A stretch of 64,000 nucleotides of DNA, taken from NCBI RefSeq assembly GCF_014192395.1, contig NZ_JACHXW010000005.1, positions 248,001-312,000 of the forward strand, given 5' to 3'. This stretch comes from Paenibacillus endophyticus. Its GTDB lineage: Bacteria; Bacillota; Bacilli; Paenibacillales; Paenibacillaceae. Shown piece after piece: positions 1 to 9,023 of this stretch. Position 1 is the first letter of the stretch, and each line of letters starts with the position of its first letter. Below the pieces are notes generated by a model that was not told the DNA's origin, searched no databases, and saw only the letters and a list, made by a program, of their open reading frames with translations. Both the position numbers and the translations under genes were made by a program.

Positions 1-1089
1 CCCCGCCTCACGCAGCACCTCGAACGTCAGTTCCATCAAAAGCGCTTCGACTAAACCAGGGAACGGAATGCCTTCTCGCTGGGCCGACAGGCTGATCAGC
101 AGCGTAGTCGGGAGCATCTCCTGATGGAAGGTCGTTACGGCGATATAAAGAGCAGGAAGAACGATCGAAATCACATACGCTCCATAACGAATCATGCGTA
201 CAAACGTGGCAATATCAAATCTTTGATAATAATCCTCTGGCGATTGGAAGAAGGTGAAAAAAGTTGTCGGCGCCATCAATGCCATCGGCGATCCATCCAC
301 CATAACTGCCACTCTTCCTTCTAGAAGCGCAGCCGCAACCGTATCCGGCCGCTCTGAATTGAGGAGCGTGGGAAATAGTGTAAAGGTCTCGTCTTGAATG
401 AATTCCTCGATATAGCCGCTCTCGAGCACGCCGTCAATATCAATATCCGCCAAGCGGCGGTAAACCTCTTTCACAATGCCTTCGTCCGCAATGCCGTGCA
501 AATACAAAACAGCTACATTCGTATGGGTTTGCCGACCGATCTTATGCATTTGTACATGCAGATCGGATGAGCGGATAATTCGTCTAATCAAGCTTATATT
601 CGTCCTTACATTTTCTACGAAGCCATGCTGCGGCCCCCGAATAACCGTTTGGGTTTGCGGAATGGTCACGCTCCGCTGCTCGCCGCCATTCACATCCGCC
701 GTCAATGCCGCCGCGCTTCCATCCGCCATAATGACGCATAAGCCATCTGTCAAATATTGAAGCGCCTGCTCCAGGCCTTCGATAACCTGCACCGACCCGA
801 TGGACACGACACAGCTGCGGAGCGCCTCCAGCAGCTTGGCGCCTTTCACGTACGCATGCGGGGGCAGCTTCATCGACATTAACGGCTCCATGACACTTTC
901 GTTGACGGTCTCTGAATCAACGATTCCGTCTATATAAATGATCGCGACCTCGCGGTCTGGAGCCGCATCGCTGCGAAACATCCGAATGACGATATCAGTG
1001 CTGCCTCCGAAGCGATTCCGAATCGTCTCGACGTTTGCATGCAGCGATGGACTAAACGGCGTGAACTCTCCAGCGTTTTGTATGTTCAT
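1..1089 (-). CDS. Spore germination protein, GerA-type A subunit (3' end outside window)
   Basis: Reading the minus strand from 1089 gives about 363 residues with no stop before the window edge. It has the hallmarks of GerAA/GerXA nutrient-receptor A subunits: a soluble N-terminal domain with segments such as DIVIRMF, VAIIYIDG, VAVLYLHGIAD and the DIDIDGVLESGYIEEF stretch, then MVDGSP and the start of the membrane domain (IVLPALYIAVTTFHQEMLPT). In this family the A subunit sits in the spore inner membrane with B and C subunits and triggers germination. ATG 1089 follows AAAGGTG at a good distance; an in-frame ATG at 1110 has no clear ribosome site. B and C partners, if in the operon, lie beyond the left edge. 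Confidence 0.92.
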   Translation of the reverse strand, partial: MNIQNAGEFTPFSPSLHANVETIRNRFGGSTDIVIRMFRSDAAPDREVAIIYIDGIVDSETVNESVMEPLMSMKLPPHAYVKGAKLLEALRSCVVSIGSVQVIEGLEQALQYLTDGLCVIMADGSAAALTADVNGGEQRSVTIPQTQTVIRGPQHGFVENVRTNISLIRRIIRSSDLHVQMHKIGRQTHTNVAVLYLHGIADEGIVKEVYRRLADIDIDGVLESGYIEEFIQDETFTLFPTLLNSERPDTVAAALLEGRVAVMVDGSPMALMAPTTFFTFFQSPEDYYQRFDIATFVRMIRYGAYVISIVLPALYIAVTTFHQEMLPTTLLISLSAQREGIPFPGLVEALLMELTFEVLREAG

Positions 1090-1165
1090 AACGGCACCTT
1101 TCGTTTCCATGTTGCTTCTATTTTGGCGCATTATGGGTTTAAATATGTACGGCATATTCGGTACG

Positions 1166-1210
1166 CAGAGGAAAGCGGGCAGTTCTGAGTGGACTGCCCG
1201 CTTTCCTCTG
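1166..1210. repeat. Long perfect hairpin between divergent genes
   Basis: Two 18-base arms (CAGAGGAAAGCGGGCAGT and its exact complement) flank a 9-base loop. The hairpin lies between the minus-strand germination gene and the plus-strand SOS operon, so neither gene ends here. It has no T-tract on either side. A simple terminator role is therefore not obvious. The rest of 1090-1360 shows nothing else I can assign. Confidence 0.7.
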
Positions 1211-1363
1211 TATCGTATATGCGCTTCCGTTCATCTATTCCAGATCCATCCCTCTTCCCTTTCAACATTAAAAATAGTATAGAGGCGTACATCGTCTCTA
1301 GGTCCCTCATTCGCCGAACCACCAGTTGATGTAAGAAATAACCACAAAAACCCTGTAGCATAA

Positions 1364-1399
1364 GAACGGGTGTTCTGTATATAATAGGAACAAACGTTC
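1364..1399 (+). promoter_or_regulatory. Two LexA (DinR) boxes around a -10 element
   Basis: GAACGGGTGTTC at 1364-1375 and GAACAAACGTTC at 1388-1399 both fit the Gram-positive LexA operator GAAC-N4-GTTC. Between them lies TATAAT at 1380-1385, a plausible -10. The strong ribosome site AAAGGAGG (1407-1414) and the ATG at 1421 follow. This indicates SOS control of the small ORF and polymerase downstream. Confidence 0.85.
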
Positions 1400-1420
1400 T
1401 TGTGATAAAGGAGGCGCATC

Positions 1421-1630
1421 ATGGCATTGGTTCAATGGTTCAATAAGGTCGGTTGTGTCGTTGCTATTATTTATATATGCAAAAAGGGGGCTGTTACGAA
1501 GCGGAGAATACGGATTCTTGCTGTCAGAGAAGGCCATATCCGCGCTTTTTGCATCGACTCAGGCGCCCAGCGCGTCTTTCTCACGGCAAATATATTAGCC
1601 GCGGAGCTGGTGAGCCGTGATGCCTCTTAA
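1421..1630 (+). CDS. Small ORF leading the SOS polymerase operon, unknown function
   Basis: A 69-residue ORF starts at ATG 1421, seven bases after AAAGGAGG and directly behind the two LexA boxes. Its stop (1628-1630) overlaps the start of the polymerase gene, which suggests translational coupling. I recognise no domain. A recognisably related sequence (shared QRVF..NIL..ELV pattern near the end) lies upstream of the polymerase copy carried by the mobile element, where it is fused in frame. The conservation argues that it is a real gene and not a chance ORF. Confidence 0.6.
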   Translation: MALVQWFNKVGCVVAIIYICKKGAVTKRRIRILAVREGHIRAFCIDSGAQRVFLTANILAAELVSRDAS

Positions 1631-1940
1631 TAAAGTCATTATGCTCGCGGACTGCCAATCCTTTTATGCATCCGTCGAGAAGGCTGATCATCCGGAGTAC
1701 CGAGACCGGCCGCTCGTCGTGGCAGGCGATCCTGAGCGCCGTTCTGGCATTATTCTAGCGGCTTGCCCCATCGCCAAAGATTTCGGGGTCACGACCGCGG
1801 AGCGGCTTGGGGACTCCCTTGCCAAATGTCCGGACTTGGTGATCATCAAGCCGCGAATGCAGCTCTATATCGATATTTCGATGCGGATTACGAACATTTA
1901 CCAGTCCTACACCGACCTCGTTGAGCCGTATTCGATCGAT
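1620..1940 (+). pseudogene. Y-family DNA polymerase (UvrX/DinB class), 5' part, interrupted
   Basis: Codons 1-107 of an error-prone translesion polymerase. Visible are the N-terminal motif KVIMLADCQSFYASVEKA with the metal-binding Asp, AGDPERRSGIILAACPIAK, and the run up to YSID. The catalytic SIDE motif is cut after Ser-Ile-Asp; reading on into the inserted DNA adds eight codons and stops at 1964. The fragment has the first catalytic Asp but lacks the Glu of SIDE, most of the palm, the thumb and the little finger, so it cannot be active alone. The 3' part lies at 23013. Start ATG 1620 is chosen over GTG 1617. Confidence 0.9.
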
Positions 1941-1941
1941 G

Positions 1942-1988
1942 TTCTGTTATCATATTGTCAATGATAGGTTAATAGTATACAAACTATT
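1942..1988 (+). repeat. Left end repeats of the element
   Basis: In order: TTCTGTT (1942-1948), TTGTCAA (1955-1961) and the near-palindromic AATAGTATACAAACTATT (1971-1988). Each has an inverted counterpart at the right end. These are probably binding sites for the recombinases. Confidence 0.6.
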
Positions 1989-2017
1989 ATAAATACTTTA
2001 AGATTTGGGAGGATTAA

Positions 2018-2050
2018 ATGGTGGACAATTTATTTCATGTATACGATTGA
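2018..2050 (+). CDS. Possible 10-codon leader peptide before the recombinase genes
   Basis: ATG 2018 lies shortly after GGGAGG and encodes MVDNLFHVYD, stopping at 2048-2050, 24 bases before the first recombinase start. The good ribosome site suggests that it may be translated, possibly coupling to or limiting the recombinase. It could also be chance. Confidence 0.35.
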   Translation: MVDNLFHVYD

Positions 2051-2074
2051 TGACGATGAACTAGGAGGATTTAA

Positions 2075-3232
2075 TTGGAGAGAAAAGAGCATCAAGATAA
2101 CAGTTTACGAGTAGAAATAGCGTGTTATGGTAATGACATTCGATATTTACTCACTGAGGAAGGAATTCCTCTTCAAGACCCCTGTCTCTGGTTAGATCTA
2201 ATAAGTATTAACAGCTATCTCACTGGGGAGCGATATGCTTATGCTCTCTTACGATATTTTAAATTCCTAATGAAGAACAAAATAAACTACAAAGAGGTTG
2301 TAAGTAAGCGTGTTATTGAAGAGTATATAAAAGAACTGCTAGGGCTAGGTGAGAAGATCTTTAATATAGAGAGTAGAATGACCTTTACTGCTCTAAATAC
2401 AAATATAACAGTGTTGAAAGCGTTCTATCACTGGTTAGAAGATGAACACAAAATCTCAAATAATCCCGTACATTACACGAGTAGAAGATCGACAAAAGCG
2501 CCATTTGTAAACACCAAACTACTTTATGGGCAAGTGTGGAATTACGAATTACAGGAAAGCGTTCTCAACCATATAACATATCGAAAGAAAGCAAATCATC
2601 TTAAGTGGTATACAGAAGCAGAAATTCAAGGGATAAAAGCAAATCTACTTTCATTGCGTGACGAAGTCATTTTTGCGATAAGTGTTGAAACGGGAATGCG
2701 TATTGGAGAAATATTAGGCCTAAAAATAGAACATTTTCATCCCTTTGATCCCTCATTACATGTCGTTCGAGAACAAAATATTGAGAATAGAGCTAGAGCA
2801 AAAACCAAAGAAAGAGTACTTTTTATCAACCCTTTGTTATCCGAATTAATCCAAACATATCTGAACACTGAACGTGCAAGTTCCAATATTTATTCTTCTA
2901 ATTATATGTTCCTCAATTTATCGGGTGTTTATATTGGGCTTCCTCTAAAATCAAGAAATTATCTCCGTATCCTGAAGGATGCTGCCGAACGATATGGTTT
3001 ACCGCGTAAGGAAATACGCACACATAGCGGTCGTAGTACCCGAGCACAACAACTCGTAGAACTTATGCGAGATAATCCTGATTTAGGAATAACCCCCACC
3101 TTTATAGATGAGGAATTGGGATGGAGTAGCGAAAGAACCATCAAAGTCTATGAAAAAGGCTATTCTAATCGGCAAAAAAAGAAGATTATTGAACGTATAC
3201 AACCTGTTCTACTAACCAAAAAAGATGACTAG
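2075..3232 (+). CDS. Tyrosine recombinase, TnpA-like
   Basis: A 385-residue integrase-type recombinase. The N-terminal half resembles a core-binding (SAM-like) domain. The catalytic half shows the first Arg in TGMRIGEILGLK (about residue 209), the HxxR box as HSGRSTR (about 317-322), LGWSSERT, and the Tyr in IKVYEKG. Trp takes the place of the usual second His. TTG 2075 is the chosen start because AGGAGG (2063-2068) sits six bases upstream. It is first of four tightly packed genes, matching the tnpA position in Tn554-like elements. Expected role: strand cleavage and exchange at the element ends. Confidence 0.9.
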   Translation: MERKEHQDNSLRVEIACYGNDIRYLLTEEGIPLQDPCLWLDLISINSYLTGERYAYALLRYFKFLMKNKINYKEVVSKRVIEEYIKELLGLGEKIFNIESRMTFTALNTNITVLKAFYHWLEDEHKISNNPVHYTSRRSTKAPFVNTKLLYGQVWNYELQESVLNHITYRKKANHLKWYTEAEIQGIKANLLSLRDEVIFAISVETGMRIGEILGLKIEHFHPFDPSLHVVREQNIENRARAKTKERVLFINPLLSELIQTYLNTERASSNIYSSNYMFLNLSGVYIGLPLKSRNYLRILKDAAERYGLPRKEIRTHSGRSTRAQQLVELMRDNPDLGITPTFIDEELGWSSERTIKVYEKGYSNRQKKKIIERIQPVLLTKKDD

Positions 3233-3247
3233 GAGAAAGTAATTAAA

Positions 3248-5449
3248 ATGGCAGTAATTACGTTACATAATAAGAAGAGTAGATTGATTTATGAGCTTGA
3301 GATTAATGGTACACCTTTTACTTTGTTGTGGAAGAAAGATCTTAGCTTAATGTTCAGTTTTATTAATGAACTAGAAATTTCTTTGAATACTCCCGATAAA
3401 GAGCAATTTATTAGCCTATCGGATAAATATCAACTCCAATCTGATTTCTTAATAATAACCCTGGCCGAAAAAGTATTTCTTAATGGATACTTATCCTTTC
3501 TCACTGCTCAATCGAAGAAATTAATATCTGAAGGAATTCCTCTTTCCCCTTCATCTATACTTAGGGATACTCTTTCTATCAATTCATATCAACGCGCAGA
3601 CATGAATCTACTTAATAAGATGCTCTACCAGTGTTCCGTTTTATTAATAAAAGATGCGTTAGTTGAAGAAAACCATATACTAGTTAAAAAAATAATAAAG
3701 TCAATTTCATTGCGTCGGTTTCTCACAGTTTCTCTGAGCCAACTTTATTCCCATTTCGAAAAGTATCTAAACAAAGTTTGTGAAGAGTTGTTCGTTTCAC
3801 ACAAAGAAGTGACTTGGAAGAGTCTCTGGAATACAGCGTTTGGCTTAAAGAACTGTAAATCGCTGAACAAAGAAGAAACTGATTTCTTTACTCGCATTCT
3901 TAACAGATGGAGTGAAAAACAAGATAATAAAAAAGCTAAAATCAATATGAAAATGAATGCCCTTAAATGGAACTTACCCTATAAAGATATCCAGAGTATC
4001 AGAATTAAAACAATGGATTTCTCAAAAATGCCAATGAAGATAAGACTCGAAATTCAAGAGTATATTAATAACTATTATAAAAAAGGTGAGAGCCCTATCT
4101 CACTGTCTCGACGTTTTTTTCGGTTAAATCCTATTGTCAATGCAATCACATCAATTAATACTACAGTCACTTCATTTCTAGATCTCACATATGTCGAAGT
4201 GCTTACTATTACTGATATACTAAAACAGCAAAAAAATAAAAAAGGTGGTAAGAACTATTCCCTTAAATCCATACAAGGTCAAATTTCCGAAGGCAGGATG
4301 TTATTTGATTGGTTATGCGAAAAGAATGGTATGGAGAATCTAAAAAATCCATTACGCAGGTATAAGTTTCATAATATCAACGCTTTTGTTAAACACGCGG
4401 AGTACATTCCCGAGGAAGTTATTGAGCAGCTCTCTTCCGCAATTCGAGATTGTCCTCAAACTGTTCAACGAGTATGGCTTATAATGATTAATACAGGATT
4501 TCGGGTCGCTAATGTACTCGACTTAGAAGAAAATTGTTTAATCTATAATGAAAAAGAAAGCTGCTACTATCTCAGAGTAATTTCTAAAAAAACACTTAAA
4601 TCACGTCGTAAAGCTGGTCGGGATGATTTTTATTCTGTTCCGCTATTGTCCGAAGATATAGTAGACATAATAAAAAATCAAATCAGTGAAACTGAACATC
4701 TTCGCAATATTGGTAATACCAATTCTATTTTCATACGACTTTCAAATCAAAACCGACGTACTAAAGATGAACATGTGTCACATCATTTGGCTTCTACAAT
4801 CAGTAATTCTATTAATAATTGTATAAAACGTCATGGAATAAAAAACAAAGAAGGAGAATTGTGGAACTATACACACCATCAATGCAGAAAAACACTTGCG
4901 GTTAAACTGTTAACTGAGGGTAGCTCTATCTCAGATGTTGCAGAAATACTCGATCATATCGCAGAAAAAACCACTCGAACTTATTACCAAGATGTAGATG
5001 CAATGAAAATTGCAAAGCTTGATTATGAGTTATTCGAGATGTTATTTAATTCAATCGATACAGAAATTAGTCAAGCGTATTCTCTCGGTGAGCTTGATGA
5101 ATTAAGAACAGAGCTATTATCCGGATCACGCGAAACTCCAGAGGGGCATGGAAACTGCCTTAAGCATGTCTCTTTTGGGCCTTGCAGAAAAAAATCATGT
5201 GTCGGATGTTCTTTACTACTAACCGGTCCTCAGAAGTTACCTATGTGGCGGAAATTATACAGTGAACAAAAAAATTATATAAACACCTTAGTAATTACCA
5301 TGCAAAAACAAGGAATTTCCGAATTTGAGTCCTACAGAGATTACCAAGCTGAACTAAATTTACTTTTACAATATGAAAATACAATTTTAAAAATTGAAAA
5401 ATTCTTAGATGAAAGAGGTTTAGTAAATGAATCATTTGGCAATGATTGA
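3248..5449 (+). CDS. Large tyrosine recombinase, TnpB-like, with C-terminal Cys cluster
   Basis: 733 residues. The long N-terminal half has no recognisable motif. The catalytic part has NTGFRVANVLDL (Arg about 417), HHQCRKTLA (HxxR), LDHIAEKTTRTYYQ (His and nucleophile Tyr). The C-terminus has a Cys-rich stretch (HGNCLKH, FGPCRKKSCVGCS) that may bind zinc, as seen in Tn554-type large recombinases. It follows the first recombinase by 15 bases and overlaps the next gene by 23 bases, so it is one transcription unit. Confidence 0.9.
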   Translation: MAVITLHNKKSRLIYELEINGTPFTLLWKKDLSLMFSFINELEISLNTPDKEQFISLSDKYQLQSDFLIITLAEKVFLNGYLSFLTAQSKKLISEGIPLSPSSILRDTLSINSYQRADMNLLNKMLYQCSVLLIKDALVEENHILVKKIIKSISLRRFLTVSLSQLYSHFEKYLNKVCEELFVSHKEVTWKSLWNTAFGLKNCKSLNKEETDFFTRILNRWSEKQDNKKAKINMKMNALKWNLPYKDIQSIRIKTMDFSKMPMKIRLEIQEYINNYYKKGESPISLSRRFFRLNPIVNAITSINTTVTSFLDLTYVEVLTITDILKQQKNKKGGKNYSLKSIQGQISEGRMLFDWLCEKNGMENLKNPLRRYKFHNINAFVKHAEYIPEEVIEQLSSAIRDCPQTVQRVWLIMINTGFRVANVLDLEENCLIYNEKESCYYLRVISKKTLKSRRKAGRDDFYSVPLLSEDIVDIIKNQISETEHLRNIGNTNSIFIRLSNQNRRTKDEHVSHHLASTISNSINNCIKRHGIKNKEGELWNYTHHQCRKTLAVKLLTEGSSISDVAEILDHIAEKTTRTYYQDVDAMKIAKLDYELFEMLFNSIDTEISQAYSLGELDELRTELLSGSRETPEGHGNCLKHVSFGPCRKKSCVGCSLLLTGPQKLPMWRKLYSEQKNYINTLVITMQKQGISEFESYRDYQAELNLLLQYENTILKIEKFLDERGLVNESFGND

Positions 5450-7076
5450 GCCAAGAAAAGACCATGCTAACAGATTAAAATACCTTCTTATTAATAGAAT
5501 TGATCAACTGGGTAATTTCACTTTTGCAGACGATTCTTGGTATTACAATAAAAAACATATAGATTCACTCCCTAAAGGATCCTACACAATAACATTTCAC
5601 CAAATACCTAATTCTTACAAAGAATGGATAAAGTATTATGCACTACATTGCACTATCTCCCCAAGTGCGATTTTAAAAAAGTGCCTTAAAATAGCTCTAT
5701 TCCTTAAATTTCTTGAGAAAAATTACAAATCAATTGAATTATCGGAAGTAACAAGAAAACACGTGAATGCCTTCGAGCATGAACTACGTTTGTCAAGTGT
5801 CTCAACTGCTACCATGCAATTCACATATGCATCTTTACAAGATTTTTTTCTTATATTATCTGATTTCCCTGAGACTCCTAACGTCCTTCCCGCTAAGCAG
5901 ATTAACCCATTTAAACAAGAAAAAACCAAAATTGATAAGAGAATGCCAGAAGTATCACTTCGAGCCTGGGATAAGGTATTAAAAGATGAAAATATAGTTA
6001 TTCCTTTGGAATTCAGAACTTTGTATTGGATCATTCGTTCTTTTCCGAATCGAATTACTGAAGTACTTTCAATGAAACGTGACTGTTTAAAAGCTTTTTA
6101 TAGTGAATACGTTATTAATATCCCAAGCTTTAAACAAAGTGGAGGATATGACCGTGAAATAATAAAACCTATTCCAGTGTTATATGCAGGTCATGGAAAG
6201 TATGTAATCGATTTAATTCGAAGACTTCAGAAACAGACTGAGGATTTAGTGAAACAATACAATACACCTATATCTGCGAAGCAAGAATTTCTCTTTACAG
6301 TAAGACACTGGAGCTTTAAAAATAAGGATGGAAAACTCGAAGCAGCTTACTCAAGAAAACATGATAGTATCTGGAATTGGACAGGAACCAAAGTAAACCA
6401 ATTTTTTAAGCAATTAGCCCTCATCTTAAACATTCGCGAAAAAAATGGTGAGCTAATTATTCCAACTACTCATCAGTTTAGGCATCACGCCGTGTCGGAT
6501 AGGCTTTATATGGTTGGTTATAGCATTGAACAGGTACGGAAACTTACAGGACATAAAAATGAAACAATGACAAAACAATACACACATCAAATGATCGAAA
6601 AACATAAAGATATTCTTGTTAGAATTAGTGGGCTTCGTAATTCCCACGAAAGCCCGTATGAATTTAAAGGCAAAATAATAAATTTGGATGAAAGAACAGT
6701 TCTCCAACTTTCCAAAGATCATAGGCGATATCTCACTTGGGAAGCGAATGGAAAAAAAGGCGTTGGTATATGCAGTGACATTACAGGTTGTAATCCTCAA
6801 GGAACATCTGTACATTTTGAATGTTATGCTTGTAATTGGTTCCTTCCAAAACTTGAATACTTTGATGATTACAAAGCTGAATATGCTTATTGGCAGGATG
6901 TCATTGATCGTACTTCTTTGGATCCTAATCGGGCGGCTCATACAGAGAATGCCATTCGTAACGTTAGTTACATAGAACGCATTCTTGAAATCTGTAACTA
7001 CGGCCTCGAACAGTATAAGAGGACACAAGTCGCCGAATTAACACAAAATGCGGAATTTAAATATCAATGGGAGTGA
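5427..7076 (+). CDS. Third tyrosine recombinase of the module
   Basis: 549 residues with a complete catalytic set: FPNRITEVLSMK (Arg), THQFRHHAVSDR (HxxR), LTGHKNETMTKQYTH (second His and the Tyr). A C-terminal Cys cluster (GICSDITGC, FECYACNWF) again suggests zinc binding. ATG 5427 follows AGAGG and lies inside the end of the previous gene, implying translational coupling. Classical Tn554 has only two recombinases plus TnpC; three recombinases in a row recall recombinase-in-trio (RIT) elements. Confidence 0.9.
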   Translation: MNHLAMIEPRKDHANRLKYLLINRIDQLGNFTFADDSWYYNKKHIDSLPKGSYTITFHQIPNSYKEWIKYYALHCTISPSAILKKCLKIALFLKFLEKNYKSIELSEVTRKHVNAFEHELRLSSVSTATMQFTYASLQDFFLILSDFPETPNVLPAKQINPFKQEKTKIDKRMPEVSLRAWDKVLKDENIVIPLEFRTLYWIIRSFPNRITEVLSMKRDCLKAFYSEYVINIPSFKQSGGYDREIIKPIPVLYAGHGKYVIDLIRRLQKQTEDLVKQYNTPISAKQEFLFTVRHWSFKNKDGKLEAAYSRKHDSIWNWTGTKVNQFFKQLALILNIREKNGELIIPTTHQFRHHAVSDRLYMVGYSIEQVRKLTGHKNETMTKQYTHQMIEKHKDILVRISGLRNSHESPYEFKGKIINLDERTVLQLSKDHRRYLTWEANGKKGVGICSDITGCNPQGTSVHFECYACNWFLPKLEYFDDYKAEYAYWQDVIDRTSLDPNRAAHTENAIRNVSYIERILEICNYGLEQYKRTQVAELTQNAEFKYQWE

Positions 7077-7082
7077 GCTTGC

Positions 7083-7592
7083 GTGATTAATTCAGGACTT
7101 CTTAACGTCCAACAGTCGATGCGTGAAGACAGTATTCAAAAAGTTAAGTGGGCTGTTCAGTTTATTAAGGACAGTGAAGGAAATCATGTAAGAATAACAG
7201 CTGTAAAAATCTCAGAAATCACTGGTTTAAGTCGCGCAGCACTGTATAAAAAACATCTGCGGCCTCTTTGGGACAACAGTTATACCGGGCTCACAGAGCA
7301 AGTACAATCTCAATCTTCAATACCAGATCAACAGTATCAAGTTAATAAGCTGAATGAAAAAATCACAGAAATAGAATTCTCACTAAAAAAAAGCAGAAAT
7401 CAAAATGATAAACTAATTAGTGATTTAGAAAACGAAAAAAATCGAACTAAAGTATACCGCCAAGATTATGATAACCTAAAAGAGAGGCATCAAAAACTTC
7501 TTCATTACAACTTGCGTATTCTTCGTAAGCTTCATATCCTTGGAATAGACGTTAGTGAATTTGATAAAATGGAAACTGATGTGGATTCCTAG
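7083..7592 (+). CDS. TnpC-like accessory protein (HTH plus coiled coil)
   Basis: 169 residues starting at GTG 7083, six bases after the third recombinase. Residues about 38-60 (VRITAVKISEITGLSRAALYKK) look like a helix-turn-helix; the second half (about 85-150) is a charged, heptad-like coiled coil. Size, position and layout match TnpC of Tn554-type elements, which in Tn554 influences transposition efficiency and orientation. Assignment is by context and layout. Confidence 0.75.
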   Translation: MINSGLLNVQQSMREDSIQKVKWAVQFIKDSEGNHVRITAVKISEITGLSRAALYKKHLRPLWDNSYTGLTEQVQSQSSIPDQQYQVNKLNEKITEIEFSLKKSRNQNDKLISDLENEKNRTKVYRQDYDNLKERHQKLLHYNLRILRKLHILGIDVSEFDKMETDVDS

Positions 7593-7656
7593 CATTTAAC
7601 AAGAATTTTATTGTATCTATATTTTCAAGTCTTCTTATCCACTGAGTTAACAAAAA

Positions 7657-7695
7657 AATAGACATTTACATCAAATGCAAATGTCTATTTTTTTT
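7657..7695. terminator. Terminator after the recombinase operon
   Basis: A perfect 11-base stem (AATAGACATTT / AAATGTCTATT) is followed by eight T residues and preceded by an A-run, so it could work in both directions. It closes the four-gene transposition module. Confidence 0.85.
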
Positions 7696-8019
7696 GTTAA
7701 ATTGAACTCCAATTAGCATATGAATCCATGACATATTCAATCTGTGGACTTAAAACAAAGTTTGATAATTTGAAATAAAGATTGATAATTTATCCTTAGA
7801 CTGACGGTGCTTCATTAAATAGTTGAATTATATACTTTGAAGCAGGTGTTACGGTAGCCCTGCCTTTTTATATAAAACCAGCGCGGATAGTTATGGATAA
7901 CAGTACTTAAAAAATAGGAAAAAAAAGAAAAATTTATTTCTCTTTTTGAAAGGTTATTAGATAATTATAATATGAATTATCTTAATTCATTATAATCATG
8001 ATCATTATGAGGTGTTCGA
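7696..8019 (+). promoter_or_regulatory. Intergenic region with promoter for the amj-like gene
   Basis: A noncoding, A+T-rich stretch. TTGATAATTT occurs twice, ten bases apart, near 7761-7790. A plausible promoter is TTGAAA at 7946-7951 with TAATAT at 7968-7973 (16-base spacer), followed by GAGGTG (8009-8014) and the TTG start at 8020. I see no riboswitch or small gene here. Confidence 0.45.
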
Positions 8020-8817
8020 TTGTTAGAACAAGTTATACTTGTATCTTTGTTTACTTTTATTATTCATCTTTCAGAGACGCTTACATATTCTCTTCGATTA
8101 GCAGGTGTTCGTCTAGGGAAATTGGCGGTTGCTTTGTCCTTATCGGGAATAATACTGCTCATTTCAAGAACAGCTAATATGGTACAGGCCCCACTTACCG
8201 GCAAAATTATAGATTTCTCAAAACATAATGTGGATTATAATTTAATTGATCAGTTTCGGATTATTATCGGTGCCGCTACCTTAGGGACGGTTACAGCTTT
8301 ATTACTGTTCCCATCCGCTGTTTTTCTTTCTTCGAGGCTAATATCCCATTTAGAAGTGGCAGGGTCCATACCTCAAATGGTCCGCTCTTCGGTTTCCATC
8401 CAAAAGATAAATAATGCACGATATCATTTGCGCTTTCCCCAATTATCAATGCTATCGCGCTTGAGGATTGGAGGCATTCCCAAAAGACTAGTGGTTCTTA
8501 ATTGTTTGGTAACCGCAATTTACACAATCGGTGTGTTAGCTGCACTACTTGCTTCTACATTAACAACAGAATACTCGATTGCCGCATCGCAATCTTCTGG
8601 TCTGATAAATGGAATGGCGACTATTTTACTTACCATACTCATAGATCCGCAAATTGGTTTAATTACTGATAAAGTCCTTAGAGGAGAAAAAGAGGTCGCT
8701 ACACTAAATAAGGTTTTTGGGCTATTAATGATGTCTCGATTATTTGGTACCGTCCTAGCACAGGTATTACTGGTGCCGGCAGCTTATTGGATTAAATGGA
8801 TGGTATCGGTTCTTTAA
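8020..8817 (+). CDS. amj: Lipid II flippase, Amj family
   Basis: 265 residues, very hydrophobic, with about six membrane segments. The N-terminus (LFTFIIHLSETLTYSLRLAG) and the following segments match the Amj (YdaH) family, an alternate lipid II flippase that in B. subtilis can replace MurJ and is induced through sigma-M when MurJ fails. TTG 8020 is the start, five bases after GAGGTG. It stands alone between the transposition genes and the polymerase pair, as cargo. A mobile Amj could protect the wall pathway when MurJ is attacked; that is inference. Family membership is judged by eye. Confidence 0.8.
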   Translation: MLEQVILVSLFTFIIHLSETLTYSLRLAGVRLGKLAVALSLSGIILLISRTANMVQAPLTGKIIDFSKHNVDYNLIDQFRIIIGAATLGTVTALLLFPSAVFLSSRLISHLEVAGSIPQMVRSSVSIQKINNARYHLRFPQLSMLSRLRIGGIPKRLVVLNCLVTAIYTIGVLAALLASTLTTEYSIAASQSSGLINGMATILLTILIDPQIGLITDKVLRGEKEVATLNKVFGLLMMSRLFGTVLAQVLLVPAAYWIKWMVSVL

Positions 8818-8879
8818 TGCACAGAAATGAAATGTAAAAGAGATAGCTAAGCTAATGGGAAACGATTGTTGAATAACAA

Positions 8880-8902
8880 AAGGGCTGCCTGGTGGCGGCC
8901 CT
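8880..8902. terminator. Strong hairpin after amj
   Basis: AAGGGCTGCC and GGCGGCCCTT form a G+C-rich stem around a TGGT loop. The stem is followed by TCGTCG and not by a T-run, so it is a weak terminator candidate between convergent genes. Confidence 0.45.
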
Positions 8903-9023
8903 TCGTCGTCAAGTTCAGTTTTTATCAACCTTTATTTTATAAATACTTGGTCTCCTTAACGAAAAACCAAGGGTATGTAGCTTTAAAATTATCAAACCTT
9001 ATTATAAAGCTACACAATCCAAC

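Noticed and set aside
1131..1537. Small minus-strand frames across the LexA promoter region
   Set aside because: They cross the hairpin, promoter and operator sites and have no ribosome site or protein-like composition.
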